NCBI RefSeq assembly: GCF_017873215.1
Contig: NZ_JAGGKA010000011.1
Span: forward strand, 62,001-126,000
Reading direction: 5' to 3'
DNA from: Clostridium tetanomorphum
Lineage (GTDB): Bacteria > Bacillota > Clostridia > Clostridiales > Clostridiaceae
DNA: 64,000 nucleotides
The position numbers were made by a program, and so were the translations under genes. Below, piece after piece: positions 34,501 through 44,200 of this stretch; position 1 is the first letter of the stretch; each line of letters begins with the position of its first letter. The notes beneath the pieces are model-generated. The model was not told where the DNA came from, did no database searches, and saw only the letters and a program-made list of their open reading frames with translations.

Positions 34501-35098
34501 AGGACAAACTACTGCAGAAGAAGATTTAACAGAAAGTAAATTTAAAGGAATATACCATAATGAAATAGCTTCAGAATTATTATATGAAAAAAACTCAGGA
34601 TATATAAATGTTGAAAAAGCTGGTAAAGCTGGAGATAAGGATTGGGAAGTTGATGTTCTAGAAGGTAAAATAACTGTTAAATTCAATACAAAAATAGCTA
34701 AAAACTCAGTGAACACAGATTACTTTACTTTTATAAGTGATAAAAGTTCAACTTTAAAAGTTAAAAGTGCAGAAGTTAAAGATAATACAATAATTTACAC
34801 ATTAACTGATGAAGGTAAACAAAGATTACAACAAATAGGAACTCATGAAATAATAGTGATACCAGAAAAGAATATTGAAAGAATAGAAAGCAAAGAAGAT
34901 TTGGAGGGAAACAGTAAGAAGTTTGAACCAAAATCATCAGAAAAAGATGAAAAACTTAAATTTAAAATTACTGTAGAAGAAAAAGATATAAAAGTAGTTA
35001 AAGAATCAGAAGAATTGAAGGAGACTAAAGAAACTATACCTGTAGAAAACAATACTGATAAAAAGTTAAATAATGATAATAAAAAAGGAGAGGTGTAA
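31589..35098 (+). CDS. Large CWB2 cell-wall-binding surface protein, cobalamin-regulated
   Basis: A 1169-residue secreted protein with a signal peptide ending near STNVQAAS (residue 28). Three CWB2 repeats (about 29-130, 130-223, 224-335) begin RMPGADRFTTA, RIGGNSRYETN and RIAKGSDRFDTN and contain the family GYADALS-type motifs. They anchor proteins to the clostridial wall polymer. The remaining ~830 residues are at least six beta-sandwich modules, each opening like VKSVEAINLNQIKVIFD, IKKVEANFGKKVVIEFSEA, VKSIKGGSDGKIYIEFDRAM or VKYVLTADNNTLTVVYSEDV. The tail is charged, without LPXTG. It is the first gene behind riboswitch 2, ends 3 bases before the BtuF-like gene, and probably helps capture corrinoids at the surface (inference). 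Confidence 0.9.
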   Translation: MNKKNHKALASVAVMSLVLASTNVQAASQVTRMPGADRFTTAQTVAKESFKKAENVILVNGLGYADSVSATPFAKLKSAPILLTDALDKPSKDLLATLTELGVKNIYIVGGKGVVTEIMEKELGKSYKVERIGGNSRYETNAEIAKKVIAATKAEKAILVNGQDGYADALSVASIAATKGYPVIFGNKNKVPTDVKDAIKNVKEVLAVGGEGVLPEEIFKHIKAKRIAKGSDRFDTNLKVLEHFNGDFKFDNIFVAAGGDDSKSKFADALVASAAAAKHGAPVVLTGLGANKENVDKSIKYIKGKMGDKTKVTVVGGINSVSEAIEKEFKDKKQIPGKAEVKSVEAINLNQIKVIFDTKVHSSTAKDVTNYELDGIRLSKETAIAVSKDGGVLITLAKAESQGVEKTLKIRKGILTEDKSKFIKEDKFKIKFKDITPPTIKKVEANFGKKVVIEFSEAIFVEGKDKEEVLKILAEQLKINGENITRIGFESSLSKLKNSLKAKETNKDGFYIDGVEYYLGEALPGGTNKLYVPDGKNGEYLSDAVGWVVKENTMDFKVEEVTGKPTVKSIKGGSDGKIYIEFDRAMDKESLKRCKITLNNSYEIEDKAKLEKSDTQIKFEDVTNIRPGLNSVEIGNKLKDAYGNKIEDEIRLTFTATKDEKKPEVKYVLTADNNTLTVVYSEDVLENVAKSVGNYTLKDSRENKVIISEVKKVSKDVYSVITKEKLDGLKYTLEVKNTMDPSGNIMEDYTTIINGARVTPTVNEVVNTGKEKDGQKERLAILFGQEMKSSTINKIDNYKFKDGDGKVRSLPQDTNIKVSRDGKVARLELPETYIVKEKDKKVDSKLASKIVTAIIIDENVESVSGVKMGVDDTQYINASPTSKIKVSEEPMTLKKHRDNVIVELRYTGSIDKVGNKEDFKFKAGDKEITADRINVKGDFIEFRFKDSDEDLVERAGVDLQLKGLGEVIDFSGQTTAEEDLTESKFKGIYHNEIASELLYEKNSGYINVEKAGKAGDKDWEVDVLEGKITVKFNTKIAKNSVNTDYFTFISDKSSTLKVKSAEVKDNTIIYTLTDEGKQRLQQIGTHEIIVIPEKNIERIESKEDLEGNSKKFEPKSSEKDEKLKFKITVEEKDIKVVKESEELKETKETIPVENNTDKKLNNDNKKGEV

Positions 35099-35101
35099 TT
35101 T

Positions 35102-36259
35102 ATGAAAAAACTTTTGAGTATTTTTATTTGTGGAATGCTTATGGTTACACTTTTTGGATGTGCTGAAAAGCCTAAACAAGATAAAAACAGTGATTCTAAA
35201 CAAGTAAATCAAGAGAAAATATCAAAAAATAAATCTGATAAAATTAAATATGCAACCAAATTTAATGTGGAATATTTAGATAATAATGTTAAGTTGGTAA
35301 CAGATGGTGCTAATAGAAAATTATTATTAGTACCAAAAGGGCAAAAGAAACCAGAAGGATATGATAAAATTCCTGTGATTAATACTCCAATAGATAATGT
35401 TTTATTATGTTCAAGTGTACATTCTTCTTTAATAAGACCTTTGGATGTATTTGATACAGTAAAGTGTGTTACAAAATATGATGTAGACCAAGGACATATC
35501 GATGAAATAAATGACAGAATGAAGAAAGGTTCTATTACTTATGTAGGAAAACTTGCTGCATTGGATTATGAATTAATTAAATCTAAAAAACCAGAAGTAG
35601 CGTTTATTATATCAGTAGACGAACCCAAAGTTGGACCTAAACTTAAAGAATTAGGAATACCTTATGTTGTTGAAGCTTCATCCTTAGAAAATCATCCTTT
35701 AGGAAGAATGGAATGGATAAAGTTTATGTCTATTTTCTACAATAAAAAAGATGTAGCTGATAAATATTTACAAAAAGCTGAGGATACTATTAAAAGAATA
35801 GGTGAAAAAATTAAAGAAAAGGACAAGCCACTAGTAACAGCTGGAGTTTCATATAAAGGAAAATTTTCAGTAAGACGTGGAGGTTCATATCAAGCAAAGA
35901 TGTATGATATAGTTGGTGGAAACTATGTGTTTAAGGATGTTGAAAGTAATAAGAGTGGAGCTTTTTCAATGACTTTTGAAGATTTTTATGCAAAGAGCAT
36001 TAACTCAGATATATATATTTATGCTGAGAGTAGTAAGATACCTAAAAGCATAACAGATTTTGAAAAACAAGTGCCTATAATAAAAAATATGAAATCTATT
36101 AAAAATGGACAATTATGGGCAACACAACCTTGGTGGTCTCAATCAGTAGATAAGCTAGATGAAATTATGGAGGATTTAGCAGCAATTTGTCATCCAGAAG
36201 AGTTTAAAGATCATAAAATAAAACATTATTATAAAGTACCAAAAACAAGTGATAAATAA
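35102..36259 (+). CDS. btuF: Corrinoid ABC transporter substrate-binding lipoprotein (BtuF-like) 1
   Basis: A 385-residue lipoprotein with lipobox TLFGC (Cys20). The body is a type III (TroA/BtuF, Peripla_BP_2) binding fold with a single rigid helix: NVLLCSSVHSSLIRPLDVFD, GKLAALDYELIKSKKPEVAFI, LGIPYVVEASSLENHPLGRMEWIKF and a C-terminal SQSVDKLDEIMEDLAAICHPE. It is 3 bases downstream of the surface protein gene and behind riboswitch 2, and is followed by BtuC- and BtuD-like genes. A second, longer homologue follows at 38614. The corrinoid ligand is inferred from the riboswitch and from CbiZ in the operon. Confidence 0.88.
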   Translation: MKKLLSIFICGMLMVTLFGCAEKPKQDKNSDSKQVNQEKISKNKSDKIKYATKFNVEYLDNNVKLVTDGANRKLLLVPKGQKKPEGYDKIPVINTPIDNVLLCSSVHSSLIRPLDVFDTVKCVTKYDVDQGHIDEINDRMKKGSITYVGKLAALDYELIKSKKPEVAFIISVDEPKVGPKLKELGIPYVVEASSLENHPLGRMEWIKFMSIFYNKKDVADKYLQKAEDTIKRIGEKIKEKDKPLVTAGVSYKGKFSVRRGGSYQAKMYDIVGGNYVFKDVESNKSGAFSMTFEDFYAKSINSDIYIYAESSKIPKSITDFEKQVPIIKNMKSIKNGQLWATQPWWSQSVDKLDEIMEDLAAICHPEEFKDHKIKHYYKVPKTSDK

Positions 36260-36319
36260 AAAAAGAAGACTTATAAAGAAATGTTGGTAATAGTTAGCTA
36301 AATGAGAAAGGTAAGTATA

Positions 36320-36343
36320 GGAGGGTAAAATACTATACCCTCC
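36320..36343 (+). repeat. Intercistronic hairpin between binding protein and permease genes
   Basis: A perfect 8-bp stem GGAGGGTA/TACCCTCC (36320-36327, 36336-36343) with TTT after it. It lies 90 bases after the BtuF-like stop and just before the permease RBS. It could stabilise the lipoprotein message or weakly terminate. Confidence 0.7.
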
Positions 36344-36361
36344 TTTAAAATGGAGGAAAAA

Positions 36362-37390
36362 ATGGAGAGTATACATAAGGCAAAGTCTAAACATATAGTT
36401 ATTTTAGGTTTTTTTTTAATTTTAGCATTTTTTGTATTTGCATTTTGCATTGGAGTTGGTTCTATAAAGATAGATTTAAAAGAAGTTATACATATTATTT
36501 TTAAAAATGAAGCTTTCAATCCTGAAAATAAAGATATTGTTATGGATATAAGATTTCCAAGGGCTTTAGCAACATTAATAGGTGGAGCTGGTTTAGCACT
36601 TTCAGGTTTATTACTTCAGATATTTTTTAAAAATCCTATAGTAGAACCCTATGTATTAGGAATTTCATCAGGTTCCACTTTGGTTGTAGCTTTGATAATG
36701 CTTGGAGGAGTTACTTTAGGATTTGAAAACCCTTCTCCCTATATGTTGGTTTTAGGAGCTTTTTTAGGAGCTTTATTGGTAATGATGCTAGTAGTAGCTT
36801 TTGCCATAAAAGTGAAAGATATAGTAACTCTTTTAGTTATTGGTATAATGGTTGGATATATTTGCAGTGCTGTAACAAATTTTTTAATAGCTTTTGCAGA
36901 TAAAGAGCAATTGTATGGATTTGTTATGTGGACAAAGGGAAGCTTTTCAGGATTTACATGGAATAACATAAATGTACTTATGGTTGTAGGAATTCCTATG
37001 ATTATTGGTTCTTTTTTTGCAGTAAAACCTCTTAATGCATTTCTAATGGGAGAAGAATACGCTAAAAGCATGGGAGTTAATATAAAGAAATTTAGATTAA
37101 TAATTATATTAATTGCTAGTATATTGACTGCTGTGGTAACTGCCTTTACAGGTCCTATAGCATTTATAGGTCTTGCAGTTCCTCACATTTCAAGACTTAT
37201 TTTTAAAACTTCTGATAACAGAGTACTAATACCTGGTACAGTTATTCTAGGAGCTATAGTAACATCATTTTGTGATTTGATTTGCAGAACTTTATTTGCA
37301 CCTACAGAATTATCAATTAGTTCTATAACATCTTTTATTGGAGCACCTATTGTAATATACCTCATACTTAAAAGGAGGGCGTCACTATGA
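36362..37390 (+). CDS. btuC: Corrinoid ABC transporter permease (BtuC/FecCD family)
   Basis: A 342-residue permease with about ten helices and the FecCD-family motifs RFPRALATLIGGAGLALSGLLLQIFFKNPIVEPYVLGISSG (described in part), GITAKSMGVN-like EEYAKSMGVN near 235, and TAFTGPIAFIGLAVPHISR near 270. An ATG at 36350 is in frame, but GGAGGA at 36352-36357 fits ATG 36362. It overlaps the ATPase gene by four bases (ATGA), so the two are coupled. It imports the corrinoid handed over by the BtuF-like lipoproteins. Confidence 0.92.
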   Translation: MESIHKAKSKHIVILGFFLILAFFVFAFCIGVGSIKIDLKEVIHIIFKNEAFNPENKDIVMDIRFPRALATLIGGAGLALSGLLLQIFFKNPIVEPYVLGISSGSTLVVALIMLGGVTLGFENPSPYMLVLGAFLGALLVMMLVVAFAIKVKDIVTLLVIGIMVGYICSAVTNFLIAFADKEQLYGFVMWTKGSFSGFTWNNINVLMVVGIPMIIGSFFAVKPLNAFLMGEEYAKSMGVNIKKFRLIIILIASILTAVVTAFTGPIAFIGLAVPHISRLIFKTSDNRVLIPGTVILGAIVTSFCDLICRTLFAPTELSISSITSFIGAPIVIYLILKRRASL

Positions 37391-38580
37391 TAACTTTAAA
37401 CACTAAAGACCTTTCTGTAGGTTATGAAAATAAAATAATTGTTAAGGATATAAATATAAATATTGTAAAAGGAGAAACACTTTGTCTTTTAGGACCTAAT
37501 GGTGCTGGCAAAACAACTATTTTAAGAACTATATCCAAGCTGTTAAAACCTATAAAAGGCATGGTCTATATAGAAGAAGAAAATATTAAAGATATATCAA
37601 ATAAAGAGCTTTCAAAGAAAATGTCTGTAGTTTTAACTAACAAATTTAATGGAGGATTAATGACAGTTTTTAATGTAGTGGCTATGGGTAGATATCCTTA
37701 TACAGGATTTTTCGGATATTTAGGTAAAAAGGATATGGAAAAAATCTCTGAAGCTTTAAAGATAGTACATGCAGAAGATATCAAAGAAGCTTATTTTGAT
37801 GAATTAAGTGATGGTCAAAAACAAAAGGTTTTAGTAGCAAGAGCCCTTGTACAGGAACCAGATATAATTGTTTTAGATGAACCTACAACACACTTAGATA
37901 TAAAACATAGATTGGAGCTTATTGAAATACTAAGAAATCTTACAAAACAAAGAGGGATTACAGTAATATTATCTCTTCATGAAATAGATATGGCATTAAA
38001 AAGTTGTGATAAGGTGGCCCTTGTAAATAAGGGAGAAATAGTTGCTTATGGTACTCCAGAAGATGTGGTAGATGAAGACACAATAGAAAAATTATATGGA
38101 ATAAAAGAAGCTAATTTTAATAATTTACTAGGTTCTATAGAACTTTCAAATAATAATAAACCTAAAGCTTTTGTTATAGGTGGCAGTGGATATGGAGCTT
38201 CTATATATAGGATACTTACCAAATATAATATAGGTTTTTATACCGGTGTTTTGCATGAAAATGATGTAGATTATGAAATAGCCAGAACTATAGGGTTACC
38301 TATATTAAAAGAGAAAGCCTTTGAAGGAATAAAAGATGAAAGTATTAAAAAAGCAAAAGAAATGATAGATGAGGTATCTTTTGTAATAGATTCAGCTTAC
38401 CCAGTAGGATATATTAACAAAAGTAATTTACAATTAATTTTCTATGCGTTAAGTAAAGCTAAAAAAGTTTTTAGTTTTAGAAAAAAAGATGAGTGTATAA
38501 AACTATATGGGAAAGAAAGTAAAAATATTGAATGTATAGATTGCATGTATACATTATTAGAAAAGTTTATTATTAAATAA
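37387..38580 (+). CDS. btuD: Corrinoid ABC transporter ATP-binding protein with C-terminal extension (BtuD-like)
   Basis: A 397-residue protein. Residues 1-~250 are an ABC ATPase: Walker A GPNGAGKTT, signature LSDGQKQKVLVARAL, Walker B IIVLDEPTTHLD and switch SLHEIDMAL. Residues ~258-397 form an extra domain with a Rossmann-like glycine motif (KAFVIGGSGYGASIYRIL) and a Cys-containing end (NIECIDCMYTLLEKF). Standard BtuD proteins have ~250 residues. I recall that similar extensions occur in other anaerobes, possibly regulatory or corrinoid-handling, but the function is not known. It overlaps the permease gene by four bases. Confidence 0.9.
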   Translation: MITLNTKDLSVGYENKIIVKDININIVKGETLCLLGPNGAGKTTILRTISKLLKPIKGMVYIEEENIKDISNKELSKKMSVVLTNKFNGGLMTVFNVVAMGRYPYTGFFGYLGKKDMEKISEALKIVHAEDIKEAYFDELSDGQKQKVLVARALVQEPDIIVLDEPTTHLDIKHRLELIEILRNLTKQRGITVILSLHEIDMALKSCDKVALVNKGEIVAYGTPEDVVDEDTIEKLYGIKEANFNNLLGSIELSNNNKPKAFVIGGSGYGASIYRILTKYNIGFYTGVLHENDVDYEIARTIGLPILKEKAFEGIKDESIKKAKEMIDEVSFVIDSAYPVGYINKSNLQLIFYALSKAKKVFSFRKKDECIKLYGKESKNIECIDCMYTLLEKFIIK

Positions 38581-38613
38581 AAGTATAATTAATGAATAGA
38601 GGGAGGAGATTTT

Positions 38614-40059
38614 ATGTATCAAAATACTAAAAAAAACAGCAAATCACTATTAGCTATCATACTAACTTTATTAATGTTCACATTAACAGCATGTAGTAAC
38701 AAAGCTGGTGATTCAAAATCAGTATCTACAGATAATAAGGGAGAAGCTAAAAAGATAGTAGCTACTAAAATTGAGAAGGATAAAGTATATGTATCTTTAA
38801 AAGGGGCTTTTGAATATGTAGGGGGTAAATGTATAATTGATGGTAAAAATGCCACTGCTACAAATGAAAAAGATACAATAAAAGTTAATTCAGAAAGCAA
38901 AGAAGCTTATATAAATTCAACTAAGGTAGAAATAAAGGACATGCCTATAGTGAAAAAAGATGATGTATATGTTCCAATAGAATTCTTAAATGAAGTTCTT
39001 GATGCTAAAGTTACATATAATAAAGAAAATAAAACTCTTGATATAAGAAAAGAAATGCCTTTAAAGTATTCAAAAGGATTTAGCGTTAAATACTTAAAGG
39101 GTGGATTAAAGAAAGTGATAGATGGAGACAAGAGAACTTTAATTTTAGTTCCAAAGGGAAAAGAAGTACCTGAGGAGTATAAAAATGAAACAGTTATAAA
39201 TATTCCAATGAATAATGTACTTGCCGCGTCAACTACCCAAGGATGTTTATTAAGAGCTATACAGGAAATACCAAGTATAGCAGCAGTTACAACAAAGCAG
39301 GATCAGTGGCAAGTAAGTGAAGTTGCTGAGGGAATGAAAAATGGAAAGATAAAGTATGTTGGGAAAAACACTGCACCTGATTATGAAAAAATATCATCTC
39401 TAAAGCCATCAATGGCGTTTGTTTATTCAGGGACTTATGGATTACATCCTATGATGAAAAAGTTTGATGAGTTAAAAATAAAATATGCTATAAATAATGA
39501 ATATCTTGAAGAAGATCCATTTGGAAGAATGGAATGGATTAAGTTTATAGCAGCATTTTATGATAAAGAAGACTTAGCAGAAAAATATTTTGATGATGCT
39601 GTAAAAAAAGCAGAGAAAACTACTAAAAAAATTGCTAATGACAAGAAACCTAAAGTAGCATGGGGTATGGTTTATAAAGGTAAGGTTTATGTTCCAAAAC
39701 CAGATTCCTATGTGGGGAAAATGATAGATATGGCTGATGGAGATTATGTATTTAAGAATGAAAAGATAATAAATGGTACTGTAACCCTTGAAGAATTTTA
39801 TGCAAAGGCAAAGGATGCAGATATTCTTATATATTCATCATTAAATCAGAATTCACCAACTCTTAAATCTGTAATTGATCAAGCACCAATATTAGAAAAA
39901 ATAAAACCAGTTACAGATAAGAAAGTATGGTGTTTCAATCCAGATTATTATCAATCTGTAGATAAAACAGATGAATTAATAACAGATTTGGCAGCTATTT
40001 TTCATTCAGATATGTATAAAGGATACAATGTTAAGCACTATATAAAATATACAAAGTAA
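38614..40059 (+). CDS. Corrinoid-binding lipoprotein with N-terminal copper-amine-oxidase-like domain (BtuF-like) 2
   Basis: A 481-residue lipoprotein with lipobox TLTAC (Cys27). Residues ~48-148 match the small copper-amine-oxidase N-like beta domain (KVYVSLKGAFEYVGGKCIIDG, then DVYVPIEFLNEVLDAKVTYN). Residues ~150-481 are a BtuF/TroA-type binding domain clearly paralogous to the 35102 protein: both have a VKYLKGG/VEYLDNN start, ILVPKG, NVL, GRMEWIKF, and YQSVDKTDELITDLAAIFH. It follows the BtuD-like gene by 33 bases with RBS GGGAGGAG. Two binding proteins for one permease suggests different ligands or surface positions. Confidence 0.85.
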   Translation: MYQNTKKNSKSLLAIILTLLMFTLTACSNKAGDSKSVSTDNKGEAKKIVATKIEKDKVYVSLKGAFEYVGGKCIIDGKNATATNEKDTIKVNSESKEAYINSTKVEIKDMPIVKKDDVYVPIEFLNEVLDAKVTYNKENKTLDIRKEMPLKYSKGFSVKYLKGGLKKVIDGDKRTLILVPKGKEVPEEYKNETVINIPMNNVLAASTTQGCLLRAIQEIPSIAAVTTKQDQWQVSEVAEGMKNGKIKYVGKNTAPDYEKISSLKPSMAFVYSGTYGLHPMMKKFDELKIKYAINNEYLEEDPFGRMEWIKFIAAFYDKEDLAEKYFDDAVKKAEKTTKKIANDKKPKVAWGMVYKGKVYVPKPDSYVGKMIDMADGDYVFKNEKIINGTVTLEEFYAKAKDADILIYSSLNQNSPTLKSVIDQAPILEKIKPVTDKKVWCFNPDYYQSVDKTDELITDLAAIFHSDMYKGYNVKHYIKYTK

Positions 40060-40101
40060 TTAGTAAGTATATTATTTCAGTAGGGAGGATTAGTAATTTT
40101 G

Positions 40102-41241
40102 ATGATATATAAATTGTCCACAGGAGACGAAGTCCACAGATATCAAAAAAGTATAGTTGTACAGTTTAAGGATGATAGAAAGGTTTTGAGTACATCTCTA
40201 ATCAATGGAGGATATAAAGAGAATTTAAAGACTGTTTTTAATCATGATGCAAATCCAGGTGCAGGAATGGCTTGTTCTTTAAAAGCCCCTACCTATAAAG
40301 AACATATGAATATAATAGCAGAGGAATTAGGATTGGATACTGAAACTACAGCCGGAATTTCAACTGCTGCTTCCATGGATAATGTATCTATAAAAACTGA
40401 AAGTTATAGAGATATAACTGTAACTGCTATAGTAACTGGTGGAATTGAGGTTAATGGGGGAAGAGTAGGAGACCCCGGATCTTTCTATGAAAATGAAGGT
40501 GAATTTGAAGACATTAACCCAGGAACTATAAATATAATTTTATATATAGATGCAGACCTACCAGCAGAAACTATGACAAGAGCTCTTGTGACCTGTACAG
40601 AGGCTAAAACTGCCGCAATTCAAGAATTAATGGAAGGAAGTAAATATTCAAGAGGTATTGCAACAGGCTCAGGAACAGATGGCACTATTATTGTTTCAAA
40701 TAGTAAATCTAAAATGAAATTATTATTTTCAGGTAAGCATTCAAAATTAGGAGAGCTTATAGGTGTTGCAGTAAAAAAAGCAGTAAAAGAGGCATTGTTT
40801 TTACAAACTGGATTGTGTCCAGAAAAGCAGCACAGTATGCTTAGAAGAACAAAGCGTTTTGGAGTTAATGAAGAAGTAATTTGGAAGAAATATAAATCTA
40901 TAGTTAAGGAAAATGAAAATGGGAAGAAGCTTACAAAGGCTGAATTTATACATAACCTTGAAGTAGCAGATATGAAGGATGATTTGGTAACTTTAACTTC
41001 TCTATATGTTCATTTATTAGATCAATTGGATTGGAAGCTTTTATCATCAAAAGAAGTTATGGAAGAAGGAAAAATAATTTTGAATAGAATAAAAGAAAAG
41101 TTTGGTGTAAATGAAGTGATTAATAAAGAGCAGAATATTAATTTTAGCAATGAACAGTGTGTTGATAAAATAATTGAATTTATGATAGATAATTTGATTA
41201 CTGTAATGGCGCATGTATCAGGAGGTTTTTATAATGTTTAA
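40102..41241 (+). CDS. cbiZ: Adenosylcobinamide amidohydrolase CbiZ
   Basis: A 379-residue protein whose first ~230 residues match CbiZ: LSTSLINGGYKENLKTVFNHD, GISTAASMDNVSI, TAIVTGGIEVNGGRVGDPG, and CTEAKTAAIQELMEGSKYSRGIATGSGTDG. CbiZ cleaves the amide bond of adenosylcobinamide (and, in some bacteria, of pseudocobalamin) to release adenosylcobyric acid, the entry step of corrinoid remodelling. The C-terminal ~140 residues are helical and not part of the minimal enzyme. GGGAGGA lies 12 bases before ATG 40102; TTG at 40099 is a close alternative. It overlaps cobN by 8 bases. Its presence is the strongest evidence that the operon handles corrinoids. Confidence 0.9.
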   Translation: MIYKLSTGDEVHRYQKSIVVQFKDDRKVLSTSLINGGYKENLKTVFNHDANPGAGMACSLKAPTYKEHMNIIAEELGLDTETTAGISTAASMDNVSIKTESYRDITVTAIVTGGIEVNGGRVGDPGSFYENEGEFEDINPGTINIILYIDADLPAETMTRALVTCTEAKTAAIQELMEGSKYSRGIATGSGTDGTIIVSNSKSKMKLLFSGKHSKLGELIGVAVKKAVKEALFLQTGLCPEKQHSMLRRTKRFGVNEEVIWKKYKSIVKENENGKKLTKAEFIHNLEVADMKDDLVTLTSLYVHLLDQLDWKLLSSKEVMEEGKIILNRIKEKFGVNEVINKEQNINFSNEQCVDKIIEFMIDNLITVMAHVSGGFYNV

Positions 41242-44200
41242 GTTGCTTTTTATAATGTCTCCAATGGATTCAGTATATAAACTAAAGGAAGTAAAGCTGA
41301 GTTTACAAGAAAAATATAAAGATCAATTTTCTATGAAATTTATAGATACCTATACAATAGATGAAAATCCAGAAGAATTTAATCGATGTATAAAAGAAAT
41401 AGAAAGCTCAGATATGATCTTTATTACAGCTCATGGTGGAATAACTTATTTTAAGAGCTTAGATAAAATTATGGATAAGTATCAGGGGAAAAAGAGATTT
41501 TTTATTCATTCAGGAATACAGGATGAAAATGCTTCCCTATTAAAGAAATCTGGAATTTCACAAAAAGAATATGTGGAAATACTTCGCTATTTTTTAATAG
41601 ATGATAATGAAAATTTGGAAAATATGATATTACACTTAGCAGTATATTTTGGAGGGGAAAATTATAAGGTTAATCCACCTAGATATCCTAATTGGGAGGG
41701 GATATATTACCCAGGAAAAAATATTGAAGACTATGAAGAATACATAGAAGAAGCAAAAAAATCCGGAAGACCTATTATTGGTATTTTGTTTTACAGTAAA
41801 TATATGAGAGAAAATAACCTTAAACATATAGATACATTTATAAGAGAGATAGAAGTTTTAGGAGGTGTACCGCTAGCGGTATATACAGCTACTGCCCCAG
41901 ATTCATCTGTTGGATGTAGAGGATTTCAATGGACATTAGATAACATATTAATGAAAGAAGGAAAACCTATAGTCCATGCAATCATAAATACCATTGGATA
42001 TTCACAGAGCATATTATCAAATCCTGGAGATGGTACAACTACAGTGGAAAAGAGTATATTTGAAAGCATAGGAGTACCAGTACTTCAAGCATTAAACACC
42101 TATCAAAGCTTTGATACTTGGAAAAATTCAATACAGGGGATTGATATGATGTCTCTTACAGGGAATGTTTATTATCCAGAATTTGATGGACAAATTATTA
42201 CTGTAACTACCTCTTATTGCGAAAGAGTAGTGGATGAAATAGGAGAAAGGTTAGTATTTAAGCCAATTGAAGAAAGAATTAATAAGGTTTGTAGGTTAGC
42301 ATTAAACTGGGCAAAGCTTAGAACTATAGACAATAAAGATAAAAAAGTAGCAATACTTTTCCATAACATGCCTCCAAGAAATGATATGATTGGATGCGCT
42401 TTTGGACTTGATACTCCTGCTGCTGTATTGGACATGGTAAAGGCTCTAAAGAAAGAAGGCGTATATACAGAATACGATTTTGAAAATGGAGATGAAATAA
42501 TAAATAGAATTATAGATGCAGTGAGCAATGATATGAGATGGTTTTCTGCAGAAAAAGCTTTAGAAAAAAGTGTAGATATAATAGATGGTAATTTATATAG
42601 ACAGTGGTTTTCTAAGCTTGGAGAATCTGTGCAGGAAAAAATGGTACATGATTGGGACACTCCTCCAGGAGAGTTTATGGTATTTGATGATAAACTTCCT
42701 GTGCCAGGTATCATAAATGGAAATATATTTATAGGACTTCAGCCTCAAAGAGGTTATGAGGAAAAGGCAGATGAAGTTTATCACAGTACAGATATTGTTC
42801 CTCCCCATCAATACATAGCCTTTTATAAATGGATAAAGAATGTATTTAAGGCAGATGTGATTGCTCATATAGGTACCCATGGAACAGTAGAATGGCTTCC
42901 AGGAAAAGAAGTTGGATTATCAGAAAATTGTTATACAGATATTTGTATTGATGATATGCCTCATGTTTATCCCTATAGCATAAATGTGGTGGGAGAAGGA
43001 ATTCAGGTAAAAAGAAGAGGATGTGGAGTTATTTTAGATCATCTTATTCCTTCACTTACACAGAGTGGAACCTATGGCGAAATGGAAAATATTGATGAAT
43101 TGATAAAGCAGTATTACCATGCTAAGCAGGGAGATAATACAAAGGTAAAACATATACAGGATGAAATAATAGAGTTAGTTATAAAAAACAACTATCATAT
43201 TGATTTAAATATGAGCAAAGAAGAAATACAGGGTGATTTTGAAGACTTTATGGAGCGCTTTCATGGCTGGATTGAGGAAATTAAAAATTCTTTAATAAAA
43301 GATGGGTTACATCTGTTTGGAAGGGTTCCACAAGGAGAAAGGTTTGAAAATTTAGTTTCTGCCCTTTTAAGATTATCTAACGGTAATGTGTGCTCATTAA
43401 TTAATGGTGTATGTACTGCTTATGGATTAGATTATGAACATTTAAAGAATCATCCATATGAAACTAATAATGAAGGCGTAACAAATTTAATGCTCTTAGA
43501 CAAAATGGAAGAAGTAAGTAGAGAAATAATAAAAAAGCTTCACAATTCAGACTACACAGTTGAAGCTATTGAAAATATATTAGTAGAATACTTTAAAAAA
43601 CAGCCTGTAGAAAAAGTAAGAAAGTTATATGAAACTCTTAAGTTTGCAGCTACTGTTGTTAAAGATAAATTAGATTCTACCACAGATGAAATAAAACATT
43701 TTGTATATGGAGTAAATGGAAAATTTGTTCCACCTGGCGGCTCAGGAAGTCCAACTAGAGGTAGAGTGGATATATTACCTACAGGAAGAAATTTTTATTC
43801 CATAGACCCAACCTCAGTTCCTACTAAAGCAGCATGGAAGGTAGGTAAACAACTTGGGGATAACTTAATTAATAGATATTTAAAGGATGATGGAAAATAT
43901 CCTGAAACTGTTGCAATGATTGTGTATGCAGGAGAAACAATGAAAACCTGTGGAGATGACATAGCAGAAGCACTTTATTTAATGGGAATAAAACCTAAAT
44001 GGTTAGAAAGTACGGATAAGGTGGTAGGACTTGAAGTTATGCCATTACAAGAATTAAAAAGACCAAGAATTGATGTTACATTAAGAATCTCTGGACTTTT
44101 CAGAGATACCTTTCCAAATATTATTGAACTAGTTGAGGATGGAGTTAATCTTGCAGCGGGTCTTGATGAGGGTGAAGATGTTAATTATATAAGAAAAAAT

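Noticed and set aside
31603-34716. Several long minus-strand frames (119-211 codons) opposite the cell-wall protein gene
   Set aside because: They mirror the plus-strand codon bias of a coherent 1169-residue secreted protein, have no SD sites and look like Ser/Phe/Leu-rich antisense reading.
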